Source: Brevibacterium zhoupengii
GTDB lineage: Bacteria; Actinomycetota; Actinomycetes; Actinomycetales; Brevibacteriaceae
Direction: 5' to 3'
Assembly (NCBI RefSeq): GCF_021117425.1
Contig: NZ_CP088298.1
Span: 3,224,001 to 3,288,000 of the forward strand
DNA length: 64,000 nt
The translations under genes were made by a program, and so were the position numbers. The notes beneath the pieces are model-generated. The model did not search any database. It worked only from the letters and a program-made list of their open reading frames with translations, and was not told the DNA's origin. Of the stretch, positions 8,929 through 17,617 are shown piece by piece; within the stretch, counting starts at the first letter, position 1; every line of letters starts with the position of its first letter.

Positions 8929-10055
8929 TGGTCGATTTCGCACGCTCACCCCGCTCCACCCTTGGAGTCGAATGGGAACTGGCTCTGTTGGACGGGGACA
9001 GCCTTGATCTGACATCCGCCGCCGAGGTTCTCCTCGCCGATGTCGCGCAGCGTGCGCCCGAATTCGAGAAGCGGATCGTGGGCGAAATGCTCACGAACAC
9101 GATCGAGCTCGTCACCGGCGTCCACAAGCAGGTCTCGGGAATCGCGGAGGACCTGGCCGCTTCCATGGGTGCCCTGCGTGCGCTGACCGAGGATCGTGGG
9201 ATCGAGCTCATGTCTGCGGGTACGCACCCGTTCGCCCAGTGGCAGTCGCAGGAGGTCCGTGCCAAGGACCGCTACCTCGAGCTCGTCGACCGCACCCAGT
9301 GGTGGGGTCGGAATATGCTCATCTTCGGCGTCCACGTCCACGTCGGCATCGACTCCCGTGACAAGGTGCTGCCGATCGTCAACGCTCTCCTGGCCTATGT
9401 GCCCCACCTGCAGGCGCTGAGCGCATCATCACCCTTCTGGGGCGGAACCGACACCGGTTACGCCTCGAACCGGGCGATGATGTTCCAGCAGCTGCCGACC
9501 GCGGGACTGCCGTTCCAGTTCGATGCCTGGTCTGACTACGAGAAGTACGTGGCCGATATGCTCACCACCGGCATCATCGACAACATCAACGAGATCCGCT
9601 GGGACATTCGGCCCGCCCCGAATTGGGGAACCGTCGAGGTCAGGGTCTGCGACGGCCTGCCCACGCTCGAGGAGATCACCGCGATCACGGCTCTCATCCA
9701 GTGCCTCGTCGACGACTTCTCTGCCCGCCTCGATGCCGGTGAGACATTGCCGACCATGCCGGACTGGTTCCACGACGAGAACAAGTGGCGTGCCGCCCGC
9801 TACGGCGTGGACGCCATCATCATTGAGAACGCCGCGGCTGATGAACGCCTCGTCACCGAGTGCCTGGCCGATGAGGTGGCACGTCTGACGCCGGTGGCCG
9901 AACGCCTGGGCTGTGCGGATGAGCTGAACTCCATCACTTCGATCATCGACCGCGGTGTGCCCTACCAGCGCCTGCAGAACGTGTTCCAGGACAGCGAATC
10001 GCTGACCGAGGTGACCAGGTCGCTGATCAACGACCTGCGCACCTCATACACCTGA
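8928..10055 (+). CDS. carboxylate-amine ligase, YbdK / glutamate-cysteine ligase family 2
   Basis: A 375-residue ATP-grasp-like ligase of the GCS2/YbdK family, which joins glutamate to an amine or cysteine. The N-terminal motif TLGVEWELALLD and the metal-binding segment FGVHVHVGIDS (about residues 127-137) are characteristic. The length matches E. coli YbdK. A GTG at 8868 would add 20 residues, but a TATGAT box six bases before the ATG at 8928 supports the shorter form. Actinobacteria normally use mycothiol instead of glutathione, so the physiological substrate is uncertain. It is near the polyol genes but has its own promoter. Confidence 0.85.
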   Translation: MVDFARSPRSTLGVEWELALLDGDSLDLTSAAEVLLADVAQRAPEFEKRIVGEMLTNTIELVTGVHKQVSGIAEDLAASMGALRALTEDRGIELMSAGTHPFAQWQSQEVRAKDRYLELVDRTQWWGRNMLIFGVHVHVGIDSRDKVLPIVNALLAYVPHLQALSASSPFWGGTDTGYASNRAMMFQQLPTAGLPFQFDAWSDYEKYVADMLTTGIIDNINEIRWDIRPAPNWGTVEVRVCDGLPTLEEITAITALIQCLVDDFSARLDAGETLPTMPDWFHDENKWRAARYGVDAIIIENAAADERLVTECLADEVARLTPVAERLGCADELNSITSIIDRGVPYQRLQNVFQDSESLTEVTRSLINDLRTSYT

Positions 10056-10094
10056 GGGTTCACGCCAGCTTCCGCTCGGAACCGAACCGGACAG

Positions 10095-10153
10095 CCGGCC
10101 GCACTGCCTTAGAGCCGGTCGCATTGCTGACACCCGGCCGCACCGCTCACAAG
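10095..10153. repeat. three imperfect 19-20 nt tandem repeats
   Basis: Units starting at 10095, 10115 and 10134 share CCGG(C/T)CGCA(C/T)(T/C)GC. They fill the gap between the convergent ligase and Nudix genes and run into the last codons of the latter. Confidence 0.6.
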
Positions 10154-10734
10154 TGTGGTCGGAGAATCTCCAACAGTTCCGGCAGCGCCGCAGCGACCCC
10201 GGAGTGCAGGTTGTAATCGGTGAGTTCGTCGATGGGCACCCAGGCGAGTTCGATGCTCTCCGGATCACTGATGACCGGTTCGAAATGACGTCTCACCCGG
10301 GCGATGACCGTCGTGTACGACCAGTCACCGAGGTCGAGGACATGGGTGTCGAGCACGTCGATGTCCTCGCCCGCGAGGTCGGGCACTCCGGCCTCTTCCC
10401 AGGACTCGCGCACGGCCGCCTCGATGGCGGATTCGCCGAGGTCACGAGCTCCGCCGGGGAAGCCCCAGGTTCCGCCTTCGACCGACCATAGGGCGCGGTG
10501 CTGCATGAGGATTCCCTGCTCGGGATCAAGCAGCATCAGTCCCGCAGCCCCGTTGAGGCCCCAGTGCTTCTGTCCGTCCGAGCCGACAGTCCAGCCGTCG
10601 CCTGACCGCCGAGGCGGCAGGTAGTCGGGCAGGTCCTTCGAGTTCGGACCGTAGGCGGTCTCATCGCGTGAGGCACCGCTTCTGTCGTGGGTGTAGGCGT
10701 TCTGGTCGCCGGCGTTCGGGTCAGACGAGGACAT
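10147..10734 (-). CDS. NUDIX hydrolase
   Basis: A 195-residue Nudix protein. The catalytic Nudix box G-x5-E-x7-R-E-x2-E-E-x-G is complete: it begins at GGARDLGES, with REsWEEAGV completing it, about residues 94-117. The family hydrolyses nucleoside diphosphates linked to another moiety, including oxidised nucleotides and sugar nucleotides. The N-terminal 45 residues are polar and probably disordered. Starts at 10764, 10743 and 10734 are possible; 10734 is used because it overlaps the tsaD stop closely. It is the last gene of the run aldo/keto reductase, SRPBCC, tsaD, Nudix. Substrate unknown. Confidence 0.85.
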   Translation of the reverse strand: MSSSDPNAGDQNAYTHDRSGASRDETAYGPNSKDLPDYLPPRRSGDGWTVGSDGQKHWGLNGAAGLMLLDPEQGILMQHRALWSVEGGTWGFPGGARDLGESAIEAAVRESWEEAGVPDLAGEDIDVLDTHVLDLGDWSYTTVIARVRRHFEPVISDPESIELAWVPIDELTDYNLHSGVAAALPELLEILRPHL

Positions 10735-11800
10735 GATCGACATCCAATGATGAGACTGCAGCAAATGACAGGTCGCTGGGTCCGATACCGCGGCGGACGA
10801 GTTCGGCTCCGAGGGCTGCGACCATGGCCCCGTTGTCCGTGCACAGGTTCAGCGGCGGCACCCGCAGCATCACCCCCGCCTCGGCGCATCTGGCTCCGAG
10901 GACTTCGCGCAGGTGGGAGTTCGCGGCGACTCCCCCACCGAGGACCACGTGATTGATTCCAGTGTCAGCGGCGGCCAGCAGAGTCTTGGTCACGAGGACG
11001 TCGACGACGGCATCTTCGAATCCCGCGGCGATGTCGGCCACCCGCAGGTCCGTTCCCAGCGTCTCGGCCTTCGTGACCTCGCGCAGTGCGGCAGTCTTGA
11101 GTCCGGAGAAGGAGAAGTTGAAGCGACGTTCGGGATCGCGCAGATCCTGCTTCTTCGCCAATCCGCGGGGGAACTTCACGGCCTTGCGATCTCCTGGGAT
11201 GCCGGTGCCGTCGAGTTGCCCGAGGGCGGCCTTGGAGATGTTCGGCCCGCCAGGGTAATTCAGTCCCAGCAACCGTGCGGTCTTGTCGAAGGCTTCGCCG
11301 GCGGCGTCGTCGATCGTGGCGCCGATGAGTTCGATGTCATCGACGACATCGCCGATGCGCAGAATCTCGGTGTGTCCGCCGGAGACTAGCAGCGCGATGG
11401 TCGGTGTGGTGAGACCGTCGACGTCCTCGGCGATGAGGTCCACCGCCACATGTGCGGCCAGGTGATTGACCCCGTAGAGAGGAAGGTTGAGTGCTGCAGC
11501 CAGCCCCTTGGCGGCACCGACTCCGACCATGAGGGCACCGCTGAGGCCCGGACCTGCGGTCACGGAGATCGCATCGAGGTCACTCAGCTCGATGCCTGCC
11601 TGATCGCAGGCCGACGCGATGGCCGGTCCGATGGCCTGCACGTGTGCGCGGGAGGCGACCTCGGGGACCACACCGCCGAAGCGAACGTGTTCATCCATCG
11701 AGGATGAGACCGTGTTGGTCAGCAGCGTCCGCCCTCGCACGATCCCGACTCCGGTTTCGTCACAGGAGGATTCGATGCCCAGCACCAGCGGTTCGCTCAT
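10721..11800 (-). CDS. tsaD: tRNA N6-adenosine threonylcarbamoyltransferase TsaD
   Basis: A 359-residue TsaD/Kae1. With TsaB and TsaE it transfers threonylcarbamoyl to A37 of ANN-decoding tRNAs. The N-terminus has [13 protein letters not shown], and the metal-binding histidines are in the VNHLAAHV segment (about residues 112-118). Nucleotide-binding motifs [11 protein letters not shown] and LVSGGHTEI are intact, as is the C-terminal [11 protein letters not shown]. It starts in an ATGA overlap with the upstream SRPBCC gene. Its usual partners rimI, tsaB and tsaE are 4-6 kb away rather than adjacent. Confidence 0.96.
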   Translation of the reverse strand: MSEPLVLGIESSCDETGVGIVRGRTLLTNTVSSSMDEHVRFGGVVPEVASRAHVQAIGPAIASACDQAGIELSDLDAISVTAGPGLSGALMVGVGAAKGLAAALNLPLYGVNHLAAHVAVDLIAEDVDGLTTPTIALLVSGGHTEILRIGDVVDDIELIGATIDDAAGEAFDKTARLLGLNYPGGPNISKAALGQLDGTGIPGDRKAVKFPRGLAKKQDLRDPERRFNFSFSGLKTAALREVTKAETLGTDLRVADIAAGFEDAVVDVLVTKTLLAAADTGINHVVLGGGVAANSHLREVLGARCAEAGVMLRVPPLNLCTDNGAMVAALGAELVRRGIGPSDLSFAAVSSLDVDHVLV

Positions 11801-12477
11801 CTTTCGTTCGCCCCGCCGTTCCCGGATTCGCCGGCGCCGGGTGCACCATCCTCGGATGCGCTGCCGTCCTCAGATTCGCTGTCCTCGAGCTCGAGATCAG
11901 CGTAGAGGGCGAGCAGCTCTTCCTCACCAACCTCGACGACATCGAGGCCCAGAGCCCGAGCGAACAGCCGCAGGTGAGTATCCCACATCGGTCCGAAGTC
12001 GGCGGCCTTGAGGCGCGCGCTTTCAACGTCGGGAGCTGACTGGGTGAAGATCAGCAGGGTCGCATCCCCGTCGGTGAGTTCAAGGGCGAGCAGCTGGATC
12101 CCCAGCACGCCGAAGTCTTCGAGCTCGACGAGGACGTGGTCCTCGACCTCGCAGCTGAGGATCTCCCCGTGCAGCTGGGTCTCACCCAGGTCGAAGGTGA
12201 TCGCGGGATTGGCATCCGCACTCGCACCGTCCGCCTCGTTGCCACTGTCGTCGTTGTCGCTGTCGTCCTCGTCGCTGCCGTCGCCGTCCGCGCCATCACT
12301 GGCGTCGTCCGAGCCGACTGCATCGTCGTCGACGGTGAAGGACGCGAACCAGGTCCTGGCGGTCTCAGCGTCGACGAGCTTGGACCAGACGGTCGCGACG
12401 TCGAGAGCCAGCGGCAGCTCGATGACCAGATCGGTGCCGTTCTCCCATTTCACAAGGCGTGGGCTGGTAGTCGTCAT
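11797..12477 (-). CDS. SRPBCC/START-fold protein with acidic insert
   Basis: A 226-residue protein of the SRPBCC (AHSA1/polyketide-cyclase-like) fold. The start [33 protein letters not shown] and the end of the domain with AARLF-type helices are typical of small ligand-binding members. Residues about 52-88 are an Asp/Ser/Gly-rich insert that interrupts the fold, and the last 30 residues are also acidic and repetitive. The start at 12477 overlaps the aldo/keto reductase stop by four bases, better than the ATG at 12489. It is coupled to tsaD downstream, probably by position only. Ligand and function are unknown. Confidence 0.7.
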   Translation of the reverse strand: MTTTSPRLVKWENGTDLVIELPLALDVATVWSKLVDAETARTWFASFTVDDDAVGSDDASDGADGDGSDEDDSDNDDSGNEADGASADANPAITFDLGETQLHGEILSCEVEDHVLVELEDFGVLGIQLLALELTDGDATLLIFTQSAPDVESARLKAADFGPMWDTHLRLFARALGLDVVEVGEEELLALYADLELEDSESEDGSASEDGAPGAGESGNGGANER

Positions 12478-13421
12478 GCTTCCACCCATGCCTCGTTGAG
12501 GGCCGTGATCTCATCATCGGCCAGCTGCAGTTCGGTTCCTGCGAGCAGTTCCGTCAACTGCTCCGGCACCCGCGCCGAGGCGATGGTTGAGGGAATGAAA
12601 TCGTGTGTCAGCTGCCAGGCAAGGGTGGTGGCGGTCATGCTGGCGTTATGTGCCGAGGCCACGTCGTGGAGGATTTCAAGAGCGCGCAGCGCCTCTTGAT
12701 TCTCAAGGAAGTCAGCGACGCGTTCGCCGCGCACGCTTCCGGTGGAGTCTCCCCCGGTGTGCTTGCCGGTGAGGAATCCCGAAGCCAGGGAGTGGAAGGG
12801 CAGTTCGGCGATGCCGTTTGCCCGCAGATACGCCTGCTTCTGAGGGTCCACCGCGCTGCGGGACACGAGGTTGTACCGGTCCTGGACGACGCGATAGCAG
12901 GCCAGCGAATACTTCGCGCTGATCTTCATGGCCGACTGCAGCCGGTCCAGTGTGAAGTTCGAGGCGCCGAGGTAGCTGACCTTACCGGTGCGCACCAAGG
13001 CATCGAAGGTCTCCGCCACTGCCACCTGGTCGACGTTCTCGTCGTCTGTGTGGGCGTAGTAGACGTCGACATGGTCCGTGCCGAGACGACGCAGGGAGGC
13101 GTCAATGCATTTGCGGATATTGGCAGGGTCGAGGCCCTTGTGCTTCGGATGCATGCCGACCTTGGTGGCGATGACCATGTCGTCGCGGTTGCCGCGCGAG
13201 GCCATCCATTCGCCGATGATGGTCTCCGATTCGCCACCGGAGTTGCCCTCGACCCATACGGAGTAGGCATCCGCGGTGTCGATGAAGTTTCCGCCCGCCT
13301 CGGCGTAGGCGTCGAGGACTGCGAAGCTCTGATCACGGTCGGCCCCCCAACCGAAGGGATTGCCTCCCAGGTGCAGGGGGTGGACCATCAGATTCGTGTC
13401 AGCCAGTTGCACTCTTTCCAT
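12474..13421 (-). CDS. aldo/keto reductase
   Basis: A 315-residue NADPH-dependent aldo/keto reductase of the potassium-channel-beta/YajO-like branch. The catalytic tetrad can be read as Asp and Tyr in FIDTADAYSVW (about residues 51-61), Lys in VIATKVGMHP and His in YYAHTDD. The (beta/alpha)8 pattern is complete. It begins at an ATG with TAGGCT six bases upstream, a leaderless layout, and heads a four-gene run with the SRPBCC gene, tsaD and the Nudix gene. The natural substrate is unknown. Confidence 0.9.
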   Translation of the reverse strand: MERVQLADTNLMVHPLHLGGNPFGWGADRDQSFAVLDAYAEAGGNFIDTADAYSVWVEGNSGGESETIIGEWMASRGNRDDMVIATKVGMHPKHKGLDPANIRKCIDASLRRLGTDHVDVYYAHTDDENVDQVAVAETFDALVRTGKVSYLGASNFTLDRLQSAMKISAKYSLACYRVVQDRYNLVSRSAVDPQKQAYLRANGIAELPFHSLASGFLTGKHTGGDSTGSVRGERVADFLENQEALRALEILHDVASAHNASMTATTLAWQLTHDFIPSTIASARVPEQLTELLAGTELQLADDEITALNEAWVEA

Positions 13422-13433
13422 GGCTCCAGCCTA
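13421..13433 (-). promoter_or_regulatory. predicted leaderless promoter of the aldo/keto reductase run
   Basis: On the minus strand TAGGCT (13433-13428) is followed by six bases and ATG at 13421. Confidence 0.55.
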
Positions 13434-13563
13434 CCCTTTGGCGGTCGCTGCACAGGCTCAGGCTCCAGGTAAGGGCAGGCTCGGCTAAGATGAAAACAAG
13501 CACTGTAGTTGCACCGGCTATCGAGACACCTGCGGATCATCGATCTCTCAATGAGGAAACATC

Positions 13564-14271
13564 ATGACTGAACCATTCTCAGCTCGGCTCAAGGCCAGCA
13601 CAGCCACAATCCACGACGAAGTCGAGCACACCTCTTTCATGGTCGACCTCATGGAGGGCCGCCTCGATGTGAGCGCCTATTCGCTCCTGCTCCGGCAGTA
13701 CGCGCTCATCTATGCGGCACTGGAGTCAAAAACTCAGGAGTTCGCCGATGATCCGATCGTCGCTCCGTTCTACGATTCGGCGCTCTTCCGAACCCGACGC
13801 ATCCACTCCGACCTGGAGAAACTGGGAACCACCACCGCAGGCCAGCGCCCCGATGCCACTTCGCCCAACCTCGGCGACTCCGGTTCCGTGGTGACGGCCA
13901 GTGCCGAGGACTATGCCGAGCACCTCAACCGGCTTACGCGATCCGAGCAGCTCATCGCTCATCACTACACGCGCTACCTCGGCGACCTCTCCGGCGGTCA
14001 GGCGATCGGCGCCCTCATGGGTCGTCACTATTCGGTGCCTGCGGAGGCGCTGACCATGTGGGACTTCGCCGAGGTGGGCAAGACGAAGCCGTACAAAGAT
14101 GCCTACCGCGGTCGTCTCGATGAGATCGCAGCCACCGGTGGCGATGAACAGATGGTCATCGACGAGACGATGACCGCGTTCGTCCTCAACGGCAGGCTCC
14201 TGGCCGAGCTCAGTTCCGCAGTCGAAGCGCCCGTGGTCGAAGTCCCCGCGGCCACAACCGTCAACAGTTAG
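13564..14271 (+). CDS. heme oxygenase (biliverdin-producing)
   Basis: A 235-residue HmuO/HO-1-type heme oxygenase, which cleaves heme to biliverdin, CO and iron. The proximal heme ligand is His17 in TATIHDEVEH, and the distal-helix glycine motif GDLSGGQ is at residues 140-146, preceded by the usual YTRYL. The length is normal. GAGGAAA lies seven bases before the ATG, and TAAGAT at 13486-13491 is a possible -10 box. The gene stands alone; no heme uptake genes flank it. I looked for a DtxR-type iron box and found only a weak half site, so iron control is not claimed. Confidence 0.94.
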   Translation: MTEPFSARLKASTATIHDEVEHTSFMVDLMEGRLDVSAYSLLLRQYALIYAALESKTQEFADDPIVAPFYDSALFRTRRIHSDLEKLGTTTAGQRPDATSPNLGDSGSVVTASAEDYAEHLNRLTRSEQLIAHHYTRYLGDLSGGQAIGALMGRHYSVPAEALTMWDFAEVGKTKPYKDAYRGRLDEIAATGGDEQMVIDETMTAFVLNGRLLAELSSAVEAPVVEVPAATTVNS

Positions 14272-14346
14272 CGGGTACAAGGTCTGTTGAGGGAGTACGC
14301 TGTAGCGATCACCCTCATTCGATGACGAACAGCTCGAGAGACAGAC

Positions 14347-14982
14347 ATGGATTCGCACCAGCTATTGGCATGGGCCCTCGTGGCAGTGATCGGGGCAGCC
14401 ACACCCGGCATCGATCTGATGATCGTGCTCCGATCGACCATCCTGCAGGGAAGACGCGCGGGCTTTGCCGCGGTCATCGGCGTCGAACTGGGTCACGCGG
14501 TCTGGGCCGTTGCCAGCCTCCTCGGCCTCACAGCCCTGCTTGCCGCCTCCACCCTCGCCTACGACGTGGTCCGGATTGCAGGAGCCTGCTATCTGGTCTG
14601 GCTCGGCTGCACCGCGATCTGGAAGTCACTGCCTCGCAATCGGTCGACGGCAGCCGAACCCGAGGCACTTCCTACCCAGAGCGCCGGCAGCGCGGTCCGC
14701 AACGGGATGACCAGCAACCTCCTCAACCCGAAGGTCGGGGTCTTCTACATCAGCATCCTGCCCCAGTTCCTGCCGACGGTTCCATCGGCCGCCGGGTGGG
14801 GCGTGCTGCTCGTGGCCATTGCGCTGACGATCGGCACCATATGGCATGCTGCGGTCGTTCTCCTGGCCACCCGAGCTCGTGGCATCCTCACTCGCGAGCG
14901 GGTCAAGATCTGGCTTGATCGCACGAGTGCTGCGGTGATGATCGCCCTCGGCGTGCGCCTGGCGACCGAAGCCCGGGCCTAG
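14347..14982 (+). CDS. LysE/RhtB family amino-acid exporter
   Basis: A 211-residue membrane protein with six hydrophobic segments. The family signature near the start reads AVIGAATPGIDLMIVLR, and the conserved helix-2 region GRRAGFAAVIGVELGHAVW follows. NLLNPKVGVFYISILPQF is the second hallmark. Proteins of this family export amino acids or homoserine-type compounds. It follows the heme oxygenase by 75 bases but shows no functional link to it. A second LysE-type gene is at 49828-50646. Confidence 0.88.
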   Translation: MDSHQLLAWALVAVIGAATPGIDLMIVLRSTILQGRRAGFAAVIGVELGHAVWAVASLLGLTALLAASTLAYDVVRIAGACYLVWLGCTAIWKSLPRNRSTAAEPEALPTQSAGSAVRNGMTSNLLNPKVGVFYISILPQFLPTVPSAAGWGVLLVAIALTIGTIWHAAVVLLATRARGILTRERVKIWLDRTSAAVMIALGVRLATEARA

Positions 14983-15117
14983 CCTGAGGCCGAGGACCCG
15001 GAGAAGTAGGAACAGGCCGAATTGCGGTGCTCACATCGTGGTGGCCACGAATAAGCATGGGACGGCAGGCGGGTTCCGTCATAGACAAACGGACGCCAAC
15101 GTAGTTACATGTAGCGC

Positions 15118-15735
15118 ATGAATAGTCGTGAGTGGTTCGACACGTCGGCTGAGGGATTGGTCACCCTGCTCCCTGCTACGCGTGGTCACCTGGAGGACCC
15201 TGGGCTCGGAGAGTGGAACGTGAGGTCCTTGCTCGGGCACACCTGCCGCGCGTTTACGACTGTGGAGAACTATCTGATCGCCGGAGCGACATCGCTGTCG
15301 CAACCTCGTCCACTTATTGGATCGCCTGCAGCCTACTACCGTGCAGCGGCAAGCCTGCTGGCAGATCCTCAGCGGGTGGCACAGCGGGGAAGGGACGCCG
15401 GGCAGGCACTTGGGAAGGACCCTGCAACAGCTGCTGAGTCAACTATTCGACGGACGCGCAGATTGGTTGAAGAAACACCGGGCGATGCCATAGTCATCAC
15501 TCCAGTCGGTGCAATGCGACTCGATGACTACCTGCCCACCCGTGCCTTCGAAATCACTGTGCACGGCCTCGACCTCGCTGCGGCGACACGGCAGCAGAAC
15601 CCCGAGTACCTGCAACGAGGCATACCGAACGCCATCATGCTCTGCTCTCAGATGGCCACTCCAGAACAAGCCCTCACCCTGCTCAGGGCAATCACCGGTC
15701 GAGATGAGCTGCCCACAGACTTCACCATATTCTGA
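15118..15735 (+). CDS. maleylpyruvate isomerase / mycothiol-dependent DinB-like protein
   Basis: A 205-residue protein with the DinB-like four-helix fold of the MDMPI N-terminal family, typical of mycothiol-using actinobacteria. It has the recognisable start EWFDTSAEGLVTLLP, the segment PGLGEWNVRSLLGHTCRAF (about residues 38-56) with the metal-ligand His, and the later pair DYLPTRAFEITVHGLDLA with the second His. A C-terminal sterol-carrier-like half is absent, as in many short members. Members transfer thiols or isomerise thiol adducts; the substrate here is unknown. The downstream gap to the convergent rimI holds no terminator I can recognise. Confidence 0.75.
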   Translation: MNSREWFDTSAEGLVTLLPATRGHLEDPGLGEWNVRSLLGHTCRAFTTVENYLIAGATSLSQPRPLIGSPAAYYRAAASLLADPQRVAQRGRDAGQALGKDPATAAESTIRRTRRLVEETPGDAIVITPVGAMRLDDYLPTRAFEITVHGLDLAAATRQQNPEYLQRGIPNAIMLCSQMATPEQALTLLRAITGRDELPTDFTIF

Positions 15736-15827
15736 AGCGGGAGAATTCACGAGCACGTCGGCAGTGCCGATGACACCCTGCGCCGGTGAACGATGCCCGC
15801 CATAGTTGCGCCGAGGAAACCGCTCAG

Positions 15828-16295
15828 CTACCTCGGTGGACTCAAGCGCATGAGGATCGCGTCGGCACCCGGATAATAGTCGGGGCGTCTGCCCCATTCG
15901 GCGAATCCGAACGAGCGGTAGAGACCCAGTGCGGGTTCGTTGTGCTCATCGACCTCAAGATGGACAGCCTCAGCACCTCTCACCGCTGCCCAGTCGACCC
16001 CGGCCTGGAGCAGCCGGCGGGCGATGCCCTGGCCACGTCCCACCTCGGTGGTGGCGATGGTCATCACATCGGCGTCACCGCCGGCGGTAGACATGACGAT
16101 CCACCCGGCCAGCGCCGAGGTGGGGGTCCGGGCCGCGAACATCACCGTTCCAGCTTGGGCCCTGACCGCCCAGTAGTAACTGAGCGTCCAGGCGGTGGGG
16201 CCGAAGATCGCGGCGTCATTGTCCGCGACCTCCGCGAGGTCCCACCAGTGCAGTTCGTCGATGTCTGCCTGTTCGTCCACCGCGTTCGCGCTCAT
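15828..16295 (-). CDS. rimI: ribosomal-protein-alanine N-acetyltransferase RimI-like GNAT
   Basis: A 155-residue GNAT acetyltransferase. The acetyl-CoA loop reads VGRGQGIARRLLQAGVDWA, and the fold ends with the usual HLEVDEHNEPALGLYRSFGF segment. Position right after tsaB in the alr-tsaE-tsaB-rimI series is the standard actinobacterial arrangement, which supports RimI rather than an unrelated GNAT. RimI acetylates the N-terminal alanine of ribosomal protein S18 in E. coli; actinobacterial members accept other N-termini. It starts 24 bases after the tsaB stop. Confidence 0.88.
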   Translation of the reverse strand: MSANAVDEQADIDELHWWDLAEVADNDAAIFGPTAWTLSYYWAVRAQAGTVMFAARTPTSALAGWIVMSTAGGDADVMTIATTEVGRGQGIARRLLQAGVDWAAVRGAEAVHLEVDEHNEPALGLYRSFGFAEWGRRPDYYPGADAILMRLSPPR

Positions 16296-16319
16296 TTCGC
16301 TGTGCTCATGTCTCTGCGG

Positions 16320-17003
16320 TCATTTCAAAGTGCTCTCGCGCACCGGCGTCGATTTGGCATCGGGCTCGCGCAGGTATTCGGGAACCGGCTCGACGAGCTC
16401 ACGACCTGCTGCGATCTCTCTGGCTGCTGCGAAGGCAAGGTATTCGGCACGTGGGTCGACGATGGTCGGGACACTGGATTGCCCGAGGACCTCGGGATAG
16501 AGAAGGAAACCGCGACCGAGGCGAGCACTGATCGTCGTCTGGCCGGCTACGCTCAGGACATCATCGACCTCGGCAGGCTTGGCGACGAAGGGTCCGGCCT
16601 GCAGCGAGGCTTCCGAGCTGTCGTAGACGCTGAAATAGACTTCCTTGCGTCGTGCGTCCGCGGCGATGAGCACCGGTCCGGTGCCTCGAGCGTCGCTTCG
16701 ACGCAGTTCTTCGGCGAGCGCGGCCTGCGAGAGGAGTCCCTTGACCGGGATTCCGCGGGCCTGACCGACGGCGATTCCCGCAGCGATGCCCACCCGCAGT
16801 CCGGTGAATGGGCCGGGACCGATTCCGGTGACGACGAGTTCGGGCTGTGCCGGATGCGCGAGCACGCTGGCCAGTGCCGGACCGATGAACTCGACGTGTC
16901 TGCGCTGGTCATCGGCTTGTTCTGCCGCCAGTACGGTTCCCGAATCGGTGTCGACCAGGGCCACCGATGCGGCCTGGGAGGTATCGATGCTGAGTATGAT
17001 CAC
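16320..17003 (-). CDS. tsaB: tRNA threonylcarbamoyladenosine biosynthesis protein TsaB
   Basis: A 227-residue TsaB, an inactive paralogue of TsaD that scaffolds the t6A complex. It has the ASKHA start MIILSIDTSQAASVALVD, the helix with QRRHVEFIGPALASVL and the segment GIGPGPFTGLRVGIAAGIAVGQ that marks the family. It overlaps the tsaE stop by four bases, so TsaE and TsaB are translationally coupled. Confidence 0.95.
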   Translation of the reverse strand: MIILSIDTSQAASVALVDTDSGTVLAAEQADDQRRHVEFIGPALASVLAHPAQPELVVTGIGPGPFTGLRVGIAAGIAVGQARGIPVKGLLSQAALAEELRRSDARGTGPVLIAADARRKEVYFSVYDSSEASLQAGPFVAKPAEVDDVLSVAGQTTISARLGRGFLLYPEVLGQSSVPTIVDPRAEYLAFAAAREIAAGRELVEPVPEYLREPDAKSTPVRESTLK

Positions 17004-17617
17004 TGCTTGTCCTCCTGATCGGCGGATCCGTCTGATCCGTCGAGTTCGCTCATCTCCACCGCACCGCCCAGGGCACGGAGCGAGTCACCGACCTGTCGTA
17101 GCCGTGCATCCCACGTGCTGCCGTGGCCGTGGAGTTCGACAAGGCGCCGTTCGTCCTCATCAGCCTCGTCGTCCTCGTCAGAGTCGTCTTCGCCGGTGTA
17201 CACCGTATCTGCCACGTCAGCCGCGAGGTCGAACATCGGCGTGATCGTCACGCCGAGGTAGTCGGAGCTCAGCTGTTCGGCGAGGCCAGCACCCCATTCG
17301 ACGACGGTGATCGACTCCTCGAGCTCCGAGTCCAGATCAAGATCCCCCAGCTCCTCGGCGTCGGAGAGCCGGTAGGCATCAACGTGGACGAGAGCGGGGC
17401 CGTCCCCGCTCGAGGGATGTTCGCGGGCGATGACGAAGGTGGGTGAGGTGATGCGCCCGGTGACCCCCAGGGCCCGCCCCAGCGACTGGGTGAACGTCGT
17501 CTTCCCCGCGCCGAGGTTGCCGCTGAGGATGAGGAGATCACCTGCCCGCAGGTGCCCGGCGAGCGCTTCGGCGAAGGCCTTCATCTGGTCCAGTGATGTC
17601 ACCTGAAGCTTCATCAC
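17000..17617 (-). CDS. tsaE: tRNA threonylcarbamoyladenosine biosynthesis ATPase TsaE
   Basis: A 205-residue P-loop ATPase. The Walker A motif is SGNLGAGKTTF (about residues 33-43), followed by the family motif SPTFVIAREHPS and the Walker B/substrate region LVHVDAYRL and VVEWGAGLAE. Residues about 145-168 are an acidic Asp/Glu-rich insertion absent from short homologues, making the protein about 40 residues longer than E. coli TsaE. ATGA overlaps link it to alr upstream and tsaB downstream. Confidence 0.95.
   Translation of the reverse strand: MMKLQVTSLDQMKAFAEALAGHLRAGDLLILSGNLGAGKTTFTQSLGRALGVTGRITSPTFVIAREHPSSGDGPALVHVDAYRLSDAEELGDLDLDSELEESITVVEWGAGLAEQLSSDYLGVTITPMFDLAADVADTVYTGEDDSDEDDEADEDERRLVELHGHGSTWDARLRQVGDSLRALGGAVEMSELDGSDGSADQEDKQ

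Noticed and set aside
13472..13563. DtxR iron box upstream of the heme oxygenase
   Set aside because: Only a GGCTAAG half match is visible; no 19-bp palindrome.
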